From Candidatus Yanofskybacteria bacterium CG10_big_fil_rev_8_21_14_0_10_36_16 (lineage in GTDB: Bacteria; Patescibacteria; Paceibacteria; 2-02-FULL-40-12; IGHO2-01-FULL-4-A): DNA of 64,000 nucleotides. The notes beneath the pieces were generated by a model. The model did no database searches. It had not been told where the DNA came from and saw only the letters and a program-made list of their open reading frames with translations. This document shows positions 1 to 7,621 of the stretch, piece by piece. Positions within the stretch are counted from its first letter, which is position 1; each line of letters opens with the position of its first letter. The stretch is taken from the NCBI GenBank assembly GCA_002794035.1, contig PCXQ01000004.1, positions 224,265-288,264 of the forward strand, written 5' to 3'. A program made the translations under genes and the position numbers.

Positions 1-150
1 TTTATACAGTTCCCTTAAATCACATTGAGATTCAGTAACAACTTGAGATTCTATACCCTCAGCAGATATACGATAAACAACATCGTTTAAATCTTTAAAA
101 GGATCAATCTTCTCTAATTTTCTATACATTTCTGCAAAATATCTGGGCAT
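1..150 (-). CDS. Hypothetical protein, N-terminal 50 residues (cut by window edge)
   Basis: The minus strand reads open from an ATG at 150 to the window edge, encoding a charged, soluble-looking N-terminus that begins MPRYFAEMYRKLEKIDP. A strong SD (GGGAGG) lies about 7 nt upstream, which fixes the start. I do not recognise the family from 50 residues. It is divergent from the Nramp-like gene at 281. Confidence 0.6.
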   Translation of the reverse strand, partial: MPRYFAEMYRKLEKIDPFKDLNDVVYRISAEGIESQVVTESQCDLRELYK

Positions 151-264
151 TTTTAACCTCCCTCAGAAGATAAACTGGTTCAAATTTACCCCATCTTATC
201 AAAAAAGTAAATATGTAATTACTAAGCACAGCCACTAAGCTTCCGGGCAAAAAATATTGTTCTA

Positions 265-273
265 TGCTATTAT
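265..273 (+). promoter_or_regulatory. Extended -10 promoter placing a leaderless start at 281
   Basis: TGCTATTAT is an extended -10 (TGn plus TATTAT). The hexamer ends 7 nt before the ATG at 281, so transcription should begin at or next to the start codon. No SD is present. Confidence 0.5.
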
Positions 274-280
274 TTATGTA

Positions 281-1693
281 ATGGATAATTACCCCAAACT
301 ACAAGAAAAAGAATTGCCCAAACCGCCTCACTGGACTAAGGCCATAGGCGTTGGTGTCGTTGTAACAGGTCTTGCAATAGGAACAGGAGAACTCATTTTG
401 TGGCCACACCTAATAACAAAACATGGCCTTTCTCTTTTGTGGTTGGCTCTTATCGGAATAACCTGCCAATATTTTATAAACAGAGAAGTTGCGCGCCACG
501 AAGTAGCTACAGGCGAAAGCTTCTTCACTACTTCAGCTCGGATCATTCAGTGGTCTGTATTTTTTTGGCTTTTTTCAGCTATTGCACTTTATATCTGGCC
601 GGGCTGGGCCTCAGCCATTGCTACAACACTAAAAGAGCTCTTTGGATTTGGGAGCCACCTTGGATGGTCATGGGCAACACTAGCTTTAGTTTTGGTACTA
701 ACTTTTAGCGGAAAAGTGGCATATAGCATGCTTGAAAAATCACTAAAGATAACTGTGCCGACATTCTTTGTACTTTTGTTAGTTATCAGTTATTTGAATT
801 TATCATGGGGAGAAATTAAAACAGCATTAGCTGGGGTAGTTGCTTTTGGCACGATACCTGAAGGCGTTGATATAAACGTCCTACTGGGCGCTATTGTTTT
901 TGCAGGTGCAGGAGGAATGCTTAACCTGACAGTATCTTTGTGGTACAGAGACAAACAAGTAGGCATGGGAAATTATATAGGCCGTGTTGTTAACCCAATA
1001 ACAGGCAAAAAAGAAGCTGTTACAGCAACAGGTTTTAAATTTGACACAAACAATAAAGCAAACATGCAAAACTGGCGAGGTTGGATGAGATACGTAATGA
1101 TAGACCAAGGATTAATATTCTTATGTCTTGGATTTGTAACCTTGTTCCTACTTAGCGTAAATGCACACTCGGTTCTCTCCCCTATGGGACTAGTGCCTGA
1201 AGGTCTTGAAATAGCTGTTGTCCAAGCAAATATTTTTGGAAACATATGGGGACCAATAGGATTTAAATTGTTCCTTGTTATGGCGTTCTTGATGTTATTC
1301 TCTGTAATGTGGACCGTAATAGATGCTTTAACAAGAATGGTATCAGATATTATTTACACCAACGCAAGAGAAGGCAAATACAAAGGAGTGTTTAGGGTAT
1401 TTAACAAATTCTCCATAGGACAGCTTTATTATGGAGTTATAGTAATCGTAGCTATCATTGGGGCTTTTCTTATACCGCTAAAACAACCCCTTACACTTTT
1501 AGTAATATCGGGAGTTTTATCTGGTCTAACCATGGCTATTTATACTCCATTCCTTATATACATAAACAACAAACACTTACCTAAACCACTAAGACCTTCG
1601 TGGTTTACAAATGTTGCCATGAGTGGAATTTCAGTTTTCTTCATGTACTTTGCTTATAAAGTTATCGTTGATGCATTTACTAAAATAATATGA
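281..1693 (+). CDS. Nramp-like multi-spanning membrane transporter
   Basis: This 470-residue protein has about 11 hydrophobic segments and the overall layout of the Nramp (SLC11-like) family. A TTG at 257 would add 8 residues, but the ATG at 281 sits 7 nt after an extended -10, so 281 is preferred. In canonical Nramp proteins TM1 carries DPGN and TM6 carries MPH for metal binding. Here the matching TM1 region reads AIGTGELI and the TM6 region AGAGGMLN, so the metal ligands appear to be missing and the substrate is uncertain. Its stop overlaps the next start (ATGA), which implies a two-gene unit. Family call is moderate, substrate unknown. Confidence 0.7.
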   Translation: MDNYPKLQEKELPKPPHWTKAIGVGVVVTGLAIGTGELILWPHLITKHGLSLLWLALIGITCQYFINREVARHEVATGESFFTTSARIIQWSVFFWLFSAIALYIWPGWASAIATTLKELFGFGSHLGWSWATLALVLVLTFSGKVAYSMLEKSLKITVPTFFVLLLVISYLNLSWGEIKTALAGVVAFGTIPEGVDINVLLGAIVFAGAGGMLNLTVSLWYRDKQVGMGNYIGRVVNPITGKKEAVTATGFKFDTNNKANMQNWRGWMRYVMIDQGLIFLCLGFVTLFLLSVNAHSVLSPMGLVPEGLEIAVVQANIFGNIWGPIGFKLFLVMAFLMLFSVMWTVIDALTRMVSDIIYTNAREGKYKGVFRVFNKFSIGQLYYGVIVIVAIIGAFLIPLKQPLTLLVISGVLSGLTMAIYTPFLIYINNKHLPKPLRPSWFTNVAMSGISVFFMYFAYKVIVDAFTKII

Positions 1694-2337
1694 TAAGCGA
1701 TGCAGTAGGGTTAATTTTAATATTTGGCATATCAGCAGGCACGATTGTCTGGAGATGGTATTTTGGCAGGAAAAATAAAATTTCATTAAGAACCGATATT
1801 TTTATCGGTATTTTTATTATTTTACTTACCGCTCTGCTTTTATTATTAATGGGACGACTGCCTTGGTGTGCATGCAATCAAATATGGATTTGGTCAGGCG
1901 ATGTTTTTTCCGAACATAACTCACAGCACATTACAGATCCCTATTCCCCTACTCACTTTATACACGGCATACTTTTTTACTTATTGCTTTGGGTATTCGC
2001 TAGACGAATCCCCATAGGAGTAAGGTTGCTTATGGCCATAGCTCTTGAGTCAGCATGGGAAGTAATTGAAAACACAGACGCAGTTATTGAATATTATAGA
2101 GCAAACACAATATCTCTTGGTTATTATGGTGACAGTGTTATTAATTCCATTTCCGATATTGTCGTTATGGCCATAGGTTTTGTTTTTTCTTGGAAAGTCC
2201 CCACCTGGGTTTCTGTCTTAGTACTGGTTGTTATAGAAGTATTTTTGGCATTTTGGATAAAAGACAATCTTACTTTAAATATAATAATGTTTATTCATCC
2301 ATTTGAAGCCATAAAAAACTGGCAATTAGGAATGTAA
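1690..2337 (+). CDS. DUF2585 (UPF0314) family membrane protein
   Basis: The 215-residue protein has about five membrane segments and family signatures such as LMGRLPWCACNQ, HNSQHITDPYSPTHFIHG, ESAWEVIENT and ISLGYYGDSVINS. DUF2585 proteins are inner-membrane proteins of unknown function. The start overlaps the Nramp-like stop by 4 nt (ATGA), so translation is probably coupled and the two products may act together. There is no separate SD. The family assignment comes from the conserved motifs; the function is unknown. Confidence 0.75.
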   Translation: MISDAVGLILIFGISAGTIVWRWYFGRKNKISLRTDIFIGIFIILLTALLLLLMGRLPWCACNQIWIWSGDVFSEHNSQHITDPYSPTHFIHGILFYLLLWVFARRIPIGVRLLMAIALESAWEVIENTDAVIEYYRANTISLGYYGDSVINSISDIVVMAIGFVFSWKVPTWVSVLVLVVIEVFLAFWIKDNLTLNIIMFIHPFEAIKNWQLGM

Positions 2338-2376
2338 CTTTTGTAAAAATATAATTTACATGTAATAATTTAAAAA

Positions 2377-2916
2377 ATGATAGAAGAAAAAAATAAAAAT
2401 CAAACAGTTGTTTTTGGCGGAGGGTGTTTTTGGTGTACAGAAGCAATTTTTAAATCATTAAAGGGAGTTATTTCAGTTTTGCCCGGGTACGCAGGAGGTA
2501 CCACAGACAACCCTACATACGAAGATGTATGTACCGGTATCACAGGTCATGCCGAAGTAATAAAAATAGAATATAATCCTGAAACTATATCATTTGATGA
2601 TCTTTTAACGGTTTTCTTCTCTACGCATGATCCTACAACCCCAAACCGGCAAGGTGCTGATGTGGGAACACAATATCGATCAGCTATTTTTTATACAACA
2701 GGCGAACAAAAAGAAGAATCGGAAAAATTTATTGAAAAATTAAATGAATCAGGTCCAAAAATAGTAACGGAAATCACGAAACTAGATAAATTTTTTGAAG
2801 CAGAAGATTATCACAAAGATTATTACTCAAAAAACACTTCAGATTCTTATTGCCAAGTTGTAATAAATCCCAAACTTGAAAAACTCAAAAAACGATTTTC
2901 CGAATTATTGAAATAA
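2377..2916 (+). CDS. msrA: Peptide methionine-S-sulfoxide reductase MsrA
   Basis: MsrA reduces the S epimer of methionine sulfoxide in oxidised proteins in the cytoplasm. The catalytic motif GGCFWC is at residues 15-20 (Cys17 nucleophile), followed by GYAGG, the TGHAEV strand, THDPTTPNRQGADVGTQYRS and the YHKDYY segment. The 179-residue length is normal for a single-domain MsrA. An AATAAT hexamer preceded by TGT lies 7 nt before the ATG, so the mRNA may be leaderless. A strong terminator follows. No msrB lies beside it. Confidence 0.95.
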   Translation: MIEEKNKNQTVVFGGGCFWCTEAIFKSLKGVISVLPGYAGGTTDNPTYEDVCTGITGHAEVIKIEYNPETISFDDLLTVFFSTHDPTTPNRQGADVGTQYRSAIFYTTGEQKEESEKFIEKLNESGPKIVTEITKLDKFFEAEDYHKDYYSKNTSDSYCQVVINPKLEKLKKRFSELLK

Positions 2917-2917
2917 A

Positions 2918-2950
2918 ATACCACCCCGCCTTAGCGGGGTGGTATTTTTT
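2918..2950 (+). terminator. Intrinsic terminator after msrA
   Basis: A 12-bp perfect stem (ATACCACCCCGC pairing with GCGGGGTGGTAT) with a CTTA loop is followed by a T-run. The other strand is also T-rich after the stem, so it may serve the convergent gene too. Confidence 0.9.
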
Positions 2951-2976
2951 ATTGTGTTACTTGCCTAAAATAATTG

Positions 2977-4956
2977 TTATTTCAGTGCAGTCACATGAAC
3001 AGGACTTGAAGTTGTACGGTTGCCAGAAGTATCCTCTGCAACTGCTGTTAATGTATATGTTGTATTGGGCTTGCCTGGAACGCTCCAGCTGCAAGCATAG
3101 TTTACAGTAACATCCGTACAGACAAGACTACCATCAACATAAAACTCTACTCTCGATACTCCAACATCATCTGTGGCGTCCGCATTTATTACTAGAGTTT
3201 GTCTTCTGGGAACACCTGCGCCATCTGTAGGATATGTTATTGATACACTAGGAGGCGTTATGTCTTGTGAGGGTGTTGGAGTTGGAGTGGGAGATGGGGT
3301 CGGCGTAGGCGTGGGGGTAGGTGTTGGGGTTGGATCAATAGAAAATTCATAAGCTCCAATTTCGGGCGCACCGCCTTGCGGAACCATCACACCATTAATA
3401 TCAGCATTTAAACCGACATAAACACCTGAATCAATTGAAGACGAAGTGCTCTGCAAAGTAAAGTCACCTGCTGGTGCGTTTACGAACTGAGGATCTTCAG
3501 CAATGTTATTGTCGGGATTGCCGGAAGAATTTAGATTGCTGATAAGTTGGGACATGGTCCAATCTATGGTGTTGGAATGAAAAACATAGCCGGAGTCGCT
3601 ACGGTAGTAGGTATTGTTTGTTGTCACATATTCCGCTGTACCATTAGTGTGATAAAAATCTTCCTCTAAATTCTCAGCAAAAATGTTGTTCTTGATTACT
3701 ATTGCTCCATTAAAAGCATTGTCATTGTATTCAAGTTTGATACCCTTGCCATTATTGCCATAAGAGACGTTGTTTAAAACATTTACCCCCGTTCCAAAAC
3801 CTAGATATTCAACCTCTATACCAGCTATACCATTACCATAAGAAACATTGTAATAAACCTCAACATTTTGAAAAGCATTGATATTACTGATAACAATTCC
3901 CCAATCCCCATTATTGCGGGAGATATTGTACCTGAAAGTTCCACCATCAGAAAGGTATGTATGGAATCCTGCTCTAAGATTGTCTTCAAAAACAGAATTC
4001 TCTATTAACCAGTTGCCAGCTGCGTAACCGCCATAATTTCCAGCGTAAATTCCATGGGATCGAGGATCTCCATTGGAATCAACATAGCCATTGTTCTTCA
4101 CTAAAACATTCTGAATTACCGCATTGTCACTGGTAAAGATAATACCATTTCCCCCAGCCTTGATAGTTGTAAGGTTTTTCAAAGTAACATTGTCTGCTCC
4201 GTTGTGAAGGAGTATATTCCCATCACCATTTGTTTTTGTCACATCTATACTATCAACAACTATATAGTCAGCTCCACTGACATAGATAGCACGATCGCGT
4301 AGCGGTACCTCAATACCCGGATTTGTATAATACTGATTTGGGTCTGAAGGAGAGTAAACATATAGAGTTGAAAGTTCCCACACCCACTGACCGTCAGCTA
4401 CCAATTCTCCAAGAGTAGTTTTTTCTACACCTCGTATGCCATTTACAAAAATTTGTCTTGGGTCACTAGACCAAGGTACATACCAAACATTTTGCAAGCC
4501 AGGATACTGAGTCCAAGTTGGAATAAATTCAGAACCGTCTATAAGAGGATTAGCTCCGCTACCATAAGCTCCATAAGTTATTGGACTTGAGGATGTCCCG
4601 CTTGTGATGACATCCAATTGCTCTTTCCATGTCTCTCCTCTTTTGAAAAACACAGAATCACCAGGAGCAAGAGCTTGCGACTCTACCCTAGCAATAGTCT
4701 TCCATGGACTAGATGCAGATGTACCTGAATTTGAGTCATTGCCGGCTGTTGAATCAACATAATAAGAATTGCCAGCAGCTGAGCTCACGTTTGTTTTAAA
4801 CAAATGCGCATTCATAAAAACACCCACTGGAATTATAATACCGAGGGTGGAAACCAAAAGAATTGTTTTAATTTTTAAAACAAATTCCCCTGCCTGAGGA
4901 TTTTTGTCCTCATTAATATTTAAATCTTGATTCATTTTTTGAATCTGTAAACTCAT
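2977..4956 (-). CDS. Anchored surface protein: parallel beta-helix plus Ig-like domain
   Basis: The 659-residue protein has a short cytoplasmic N-terminus, one membrane segment at about residues 28-50, a long right-handed parallel beta-helix region with repeated N/G-rich strands (many NN-NVSYGN-type turns, residues about 65-540), a Pro-Thr repeat linker (about 542-564) and a C-terminal Ig-like domain of the Big_7 type (about 565-659, TPPSVSITYPTDG). Such helices are typical of polysaccharide lyases and other carbohydrate-binding surface proteins. No catalytic residues could be assigned. It probably sits outside the membrane. It is monocistronic and convergent with msrA. No SD precedes the start. 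Confidence 0.75.
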   Translation of the reverse strand: MSLQIQKMNQDLNINEDKNPQAGEFVLKIKTILLVSTLGIIIPVGVFMNAHLFKTNVSSAAGNSYYVDSTAGNDSNSGTSASSPWKTIARVESQALAPGDSVFFKRGETWKEQLDVITSGTSSSPITYGAYGSGANPLIDGSEFIPTWTQYPGLQNVWYVPWSSDPRQIFVNGIRGVEKTTLGELVADGQWVWELSTLYVYSPSDPNQYYTNPGIEVPLRDRAIYVSGADYIVVDSIDVTKTNGDGNILLHNGADNVTLKNLTTIKAGGNGIIFTSDNAVIQNVLVKNNGYVDSNGDPRSHGIYAGNYGGYAAGNWLIENSVFEDNLRAGFHTYLSDGGTFRYNISRNNGDWGIVISNINAFQNVEVYYNVSYGNGIAGIEVEYLGFGTGVNVLNNVSYGNNGKGIKLEYNDNAFNGAIVIKNNIFAENLEEDFYHTNGTAEYVTTNNTYYRSDSGYVFHSNTIDWTMSQLISNLNSSGNPDNNIAEDPQFVNAPAGDFTLQSTSSSIDSGVYVGLNADINGVMVPQGGAPEIGAYEFSIDPTPTPTPTPTPTPSPTPTPTPSQDITPPSVSITYPTDGAGVPRRQTLVINADATDDVGVSRVEFYVDGSLVCTDVTVNYACSWSVPGKPNTTYTLTAVAEDTSGNRTTSSPVHVTALK

Positions 4957-5108
4957 AAAAATAAAGAGGAGTAAATCTTAAATCAAACATATTTAAGGAG
5001 ATATTTATTCCGCGACCTTCTATAAGTTTATATTAAAAATTTTAAAAATAACACCTTTTTAGAATACCTGTTTTTTTTATAAATTACAATGAAAAATCAT
5101 GCGCCACC

Positions 5109-5156
5109 AAAAAAGCCCGGTTGAATCCCAACCACTTAGGTCGGAATCAACCGGGC
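5109..5156 (-). terminator. Terminator of the GC-rich secreted-protein gene
   Basis: A 14-bp stem with one mismatch (GCCCGGTTGA paired with TCAACCGGGC and extended by ATCC/GGAA) is followed on the minus strand by TTTTTT. The region 4957-5108 otherwise holds only AT-rich sequence and the upstream region of the beta-helix gene. Confidence 0.85.
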
Positions 5157-5181
5157 CTTGCTTGCCGTCGAGATGACGGCG

Positions 5182-5838
5182 TCAAAGGTTTTTTTCTAGG
5201 AACTTGCGGACACTCTTTATGACGTTGTCCGCCGCTCCCTTGAATGTGTACCCGTCCTCCTGGATTTTGACCAAGGGCTTCCACTCGCCGTCGGGCGACT
5301 TTGCCATCACGGCGACCTGGAGGTTCTTCTTTAGCTCCTTGGACTTGTGGTTCATGAAGCTCCCATTTCGTTCCTCCATGCCCCGGCCGACAACCACGAC
5401 CTTGTACTGGGCCTGGTCTTCGTCAGGGACAACCTGGAATTCCTTGCCCGCCCTCTTGGCGAGATCCGATGCACTGTCTTCCCAGTCTTGAACCGGGAAT
5501 CCGTCGTCCAAGCCGGCCTCGAAGAACACGGGGTATCCGCCAGCGGAATTCTTGTCTCCCCCGCCGAAAGGCGAAGTGAACATCTTGCCGACCTTCTTTG
5601 CTGGCGCCATCGCCTTTGCGGCGAGGCTGGTATCGTCGGATTCTTCGGAGGCTTCCGCCGGCTGGGCGGGAGCCGCCTGCTCCATCTCTTCGATCTCGGC
5701 CTTAGTGTAGCCCGCCTTGGCGAGCTCCAGCTTCTCCTCGACGGTGAGCGTGGCCGCGTCGGCCGTCGCCACTGCGAAGAAAATGGCTACCACGATGCTC
5801 AACACTGTGTTGAACTTCATCTCAGTCTTCCACTCCAT
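5182..5838 (-). CDS. Secreted protein of unknown function, GC-rich gene
   Basis: The 218-residue product has a signal peptide best read from the second Met (MKFNTVLSIVVAIFFAVATADA), which would start the gene at 5820. A following segment VEEKLELAKAGYTKAEIEEME resembles a short helix-hairpin seen in exported bacterial proteins. An Ala/Glu-rich linker and a C-terminal alpha/beta region (about 105-218) follow. I do not recognise the family. Base composition is far from its neighbours: 41 of 60 bases are G or C in 5641-5700. A TTGACT (-35) with a -10-like TAGTAT 17 nt downstream lies in the AT-rich upstream DNA, and the gene has its own terminator, so it forms an isolated unit. Foreign origin is plausible. 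Confidence 0.75.
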   Translation of the reverse strand: MEWKTEMKFNTVLSIVVAIFFAVATADAATLTVEEKLELAKAGYTKAEIEEMEQAAPAQPAEASEESDDTSLAAKAMAPAKKVGKMFTSPFGGGDKNSAGGYPVFFEAGLDDGFPVQDWEDSASDLAKRAGKEFQVVPDEDQAQYKVVVVGRGMEERNGSFMNHKSKELKKNLQVAVMAKSPDGEWKPLVKIQEDGYTFKGAADNVIKSVRKFLEKNL

Positions 5839-6039
5839 GTCTAAGGGTTGATTTGAGGTACCTGCATTAGATACCTGTAAAGTACTATATTATTAATACT
5901 AACACATATTTAAAGCTAAGTCAAATGTTCGTTTTTTTAAAGACTTGTTGATAATATTAAACATAAATAATGTTACAATTAATATATAATTAATCATTGT
6001 CAATATTTTTGGTAGTATTTACCCTATCAAAGCATTACA

Positions 6040-6214
6040 TAGGACTTACGCGTTTGGATAAGTTCAAGGCAAAATGGCTAAGAAATGGCGAGTCGTACTG
6101 AAGTACGATAAGTTTTTTCTTAGCCATTTTAACGTAGAAATTAGCCAAACCCACGTGGCTTGAACAGGACAAGCCCAGCATTTTAGGGCTTCCTGTGAAA
6201 GCGCGTAAGTTCTA
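6040..6214. mobile_element. MITE-like palindromic element, 175 bp
   Basis: The ends are 13-bp terminal inverted repeats with one mismatch (TAGGACTTACGCG and CGCGTAAGTTCTA). Inside are a 15-bp perfect inverted repeat (AAAATGGCTAAGAAA at 6071 and its complement at 6116) with TCGTAC-GTACGA nested in its loop, a GTTCAAG/CTTGAAC pair, and AAGCCC/GGGCTT near the right end. No ORF is present. The ends resemble those of small non-autonomous IS-derived elements. No clear target duplication is seen. The remaining intergenic DNA at 5839-6039 is plain AT-rich sequence. Confidence 0.6.
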
Positions 6215-6223
6215 ATTTATTAA

Positions 6224-6727
6224 ATGAAAACATCTCACGTATGGATAATCGTAATAGTCGTCGCATTCTTTGGTCTTGTTTGGAGCCTTTCAAAAGATAG
6301 GGCGCCATCAGAAGAACCAAACGCAGAAGGAGAGGAACAAACCCAAATGGAGCAAAAAATGGAAGAAACCAAAGCTACTACAGTTAAAACTAGTACTGAA
6401 ACAAACATAAATAAACCCCTTCTTGAATCAGGAACCGCAGAAGACACTGCAAGATACTCTCAACTAGTAAAGGAATATGAAACCAGAAGAGTTCAGTTTG
6501 ATGCAAATTGCCGAGTAAATAGCCCGAACAGCACATTCAAAAACAACACAGCAGTTATGTTCGATAACAGATCAGCTGATACAAAAATCATTACAGTTGG
6601 AGGCGTAGATTACAACTTCCCTGCTTATGGTTATAAAATAATAAATATTGCAGGCATTGATTTACCCGCAAATGTTTCAATAGATTGCAATGGTGTGGTA
6701 GTTGAAACATTTTTGATTCAAAAATAA
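6224..6727 (+). CDS. Small membrane-anchored protein of unknown function
   Basis: The 167-residue product has an N-terminal membrane anchor (WIIVIVVAFFGLVWSL, residues about 7-22), an acidic Glu/Thr-rich linker (25-70) and an extracytoplasmic domain (about 75-167) rich in beta strands with two cysteines that could pair (DANCRVNSP and SIDCNGVV). The domain has a faint cupredoxin-like look (FKNNTAVMFDNRS) but no copper-binding His/Cys/Met set, so I do not call it. It has no SD; a TCTAAT hexamer 7 nt before the ATG overlaps the right end of the MITE-like element, which may supply the promoter. Confidence 0.7.
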   Translation: MKTSHVWIIVIVVAFFGLVWSLSKDRAPSEEPNAEGEEQTQMEQKMEETKATTVKTSTETNINKPLLESGTAEDTARYSQLVKEYETRRVQFDANCRVNSPNSTFKNNTAVMFDNRSADTKIITVGGVDYNFPAYGYKIINIAGIDLPANVSIDCNGVVVETFLIQK

Positions 6728-6777
6728 CAAATTCATCAAAATTTGCGTTTTGGATTAATATATGTTAGGATAAAGGT

Positions 6778-7014
6778 ATTATCAGGTACAAAAGATACAA
6801 AACAAAAGCCCCGCAAATAGAAGAATCGGATTTAACGACCCCTGAATTTAAGGAAAAATACAACGAAAACATACCCCCTGAAACAACCCCGGTATCAATC
6901 AAAGCATTGAATCAATTCCGCAAAAAACATCCTCATCTTTTCAAGCAAAGCAACTGGTCCATAGACAAACACCGCAAAAGAGTTATGGATTGGATATTCT
7001 CAAACGAAGTTTAA
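6778..7014 (+). CDS. Small hypothetical protein without an ATG start
   Basis: A 68-codon stretch ending at the TAA at 7012 looks strongly coding (APQIEESDLTTPEFKEKYNE and FKQSNWSIDKHRKRVMDWIF). The frame is open back to a TAG at 6766 but has no ATG, GTG or TTG. The best start is ATT at 6778, 7 nt after a TAGGAT hexamer, which would make a leaderless 78-residue protein; the true start is uncertain. The product is basic, soluble and unrecognised. A terminator follows directly, which supports a real gene. Confidence 0.5.
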   Translation: MIRYKRYKTKAPQIEESDLTTPEFKEKYNENIPPETTPVSIKALNQFRKKHPHLFKQSNWSIDKHRKRVMDWIFSNEV

Positions 7015-7015
7015 A

Positions 7016-7038
7016 TAAAACCCCTATAGGGGTTTTAT
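7016..7038 (+). terminator. Terminator after the small ORF
   Basis: An 8-bp stem AAAACCCC-TATA-GGGGTTTT is followed by ATTGT. Confidence 0.75.
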
Positions 7039-7098
7039 TGTACTCAAAAATAAAAAATGATTTAATTAATTATATATAAGAAATTATAAATAATTAAA

Positions 7099-7551
7099 AT
7101 GAAGATAATCAAACTTAACAACATTATTGGAACTTCCCAAGAGGCCAAGGTGCCGGGTGACCAAGGGTCAAGCAGGCGCCTGCTTTTGGCAAAAGATGGC
7201 TTGGGGTATTCATTTCATGACACAATTATTACTGCAGGAGCTGAAATGAGACTTCACTACACCAATCACATAGAAACAGTATATTGCGTTTCAGGAAACG
7301 GCGAGGTTGAAGATCTAACCACCAAGAAACGTCACAAAATTGAAGAAGGTGTTATGTATGTTTTAGATAAACACGATGACCACATTTTACATGGTGGAAC
7401 TGAAGATATGCGCCTAATTTGCATATTTACCCCAGCTCTTGTAGGAAATGAGCGCCAAGACGAAAGCGGAAGCTTTCCCATAATGAATGAGGTCTTGCAG
7501 GAAATAAAACAAATTAAAGAAAAAGTTGAAAAAATTGAAGAACAACTTTAG
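7099..7551 (+). CDS. Ectoine-synthase-like (EctC family) cupin
   Basis: EctC is an iron-dependent cupin that cyclises N-gamma-acetyl-diaminobutyrate to the compatible solute ectoine. This 150-residue protein matches the family through SSRRLLLAKDGLGYSFHDT, HIETVYCVSGNGEVEDL, YVLDKHDDH and RLICIFTPALVG. Glu59, Tyr87 and His95 fall where EctC has its iron ligands. Residues about 130-150 form an added charged coiled coil. No ectA or ectB is nearby, so it is an orphan. It may act on a scavenged precursor or on another substrate. No SD; TATAAA lies 8 nt before the ATG. Confidence 0.8.
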   Translation: MKIIKLNNIIGTSQEAKVPGDQGSSRRLLLAKDGLGYSFHDTIITAGAEMRLHYTNHIETVYCVSGNGEVEDLTTKKRHKIEEGVMYVLDKHDDHILHGGTEDMRLICIFTPALVGNERQDESGSFPIMNEVLQEIKQIKEKVEKIEEQL

Positions 7552-7573
7552 CCTTACTTAATATTTAAAATAT

Positions 7574-7607
7574 ATTAAATCCACCCTAAGGTGGATTTAA
7601 TTTTTAT
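7574..7607 (+). terminator. Terminator between ectC-like gene and rpoD
   Basis: A 12-bp perfect stem (ATTAAATCCACC / GGTGGATTTAAT) with a CTAA loop is followed by a T-run on the plus strand. It lies between convergent genes and may act both ways. Confidence 0.85.
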
Positions 7608-7621
7608 TATAATTTTTAATA

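Noticed and set aside
178..194. GGTTCAAATTTACCCC, resembling a tRNA T-arm
   Set aside because: No matching T-stem, acceptor stem or anticodon arm could be built around it.
5347..5844. 165-residue plus-strand ORF opposite the GC-rich secreted gene
   Set aside because: GC-rich DNA opens several frames. The minus-strand reading has a signal peptide, promoter and terminator, and this one does not.
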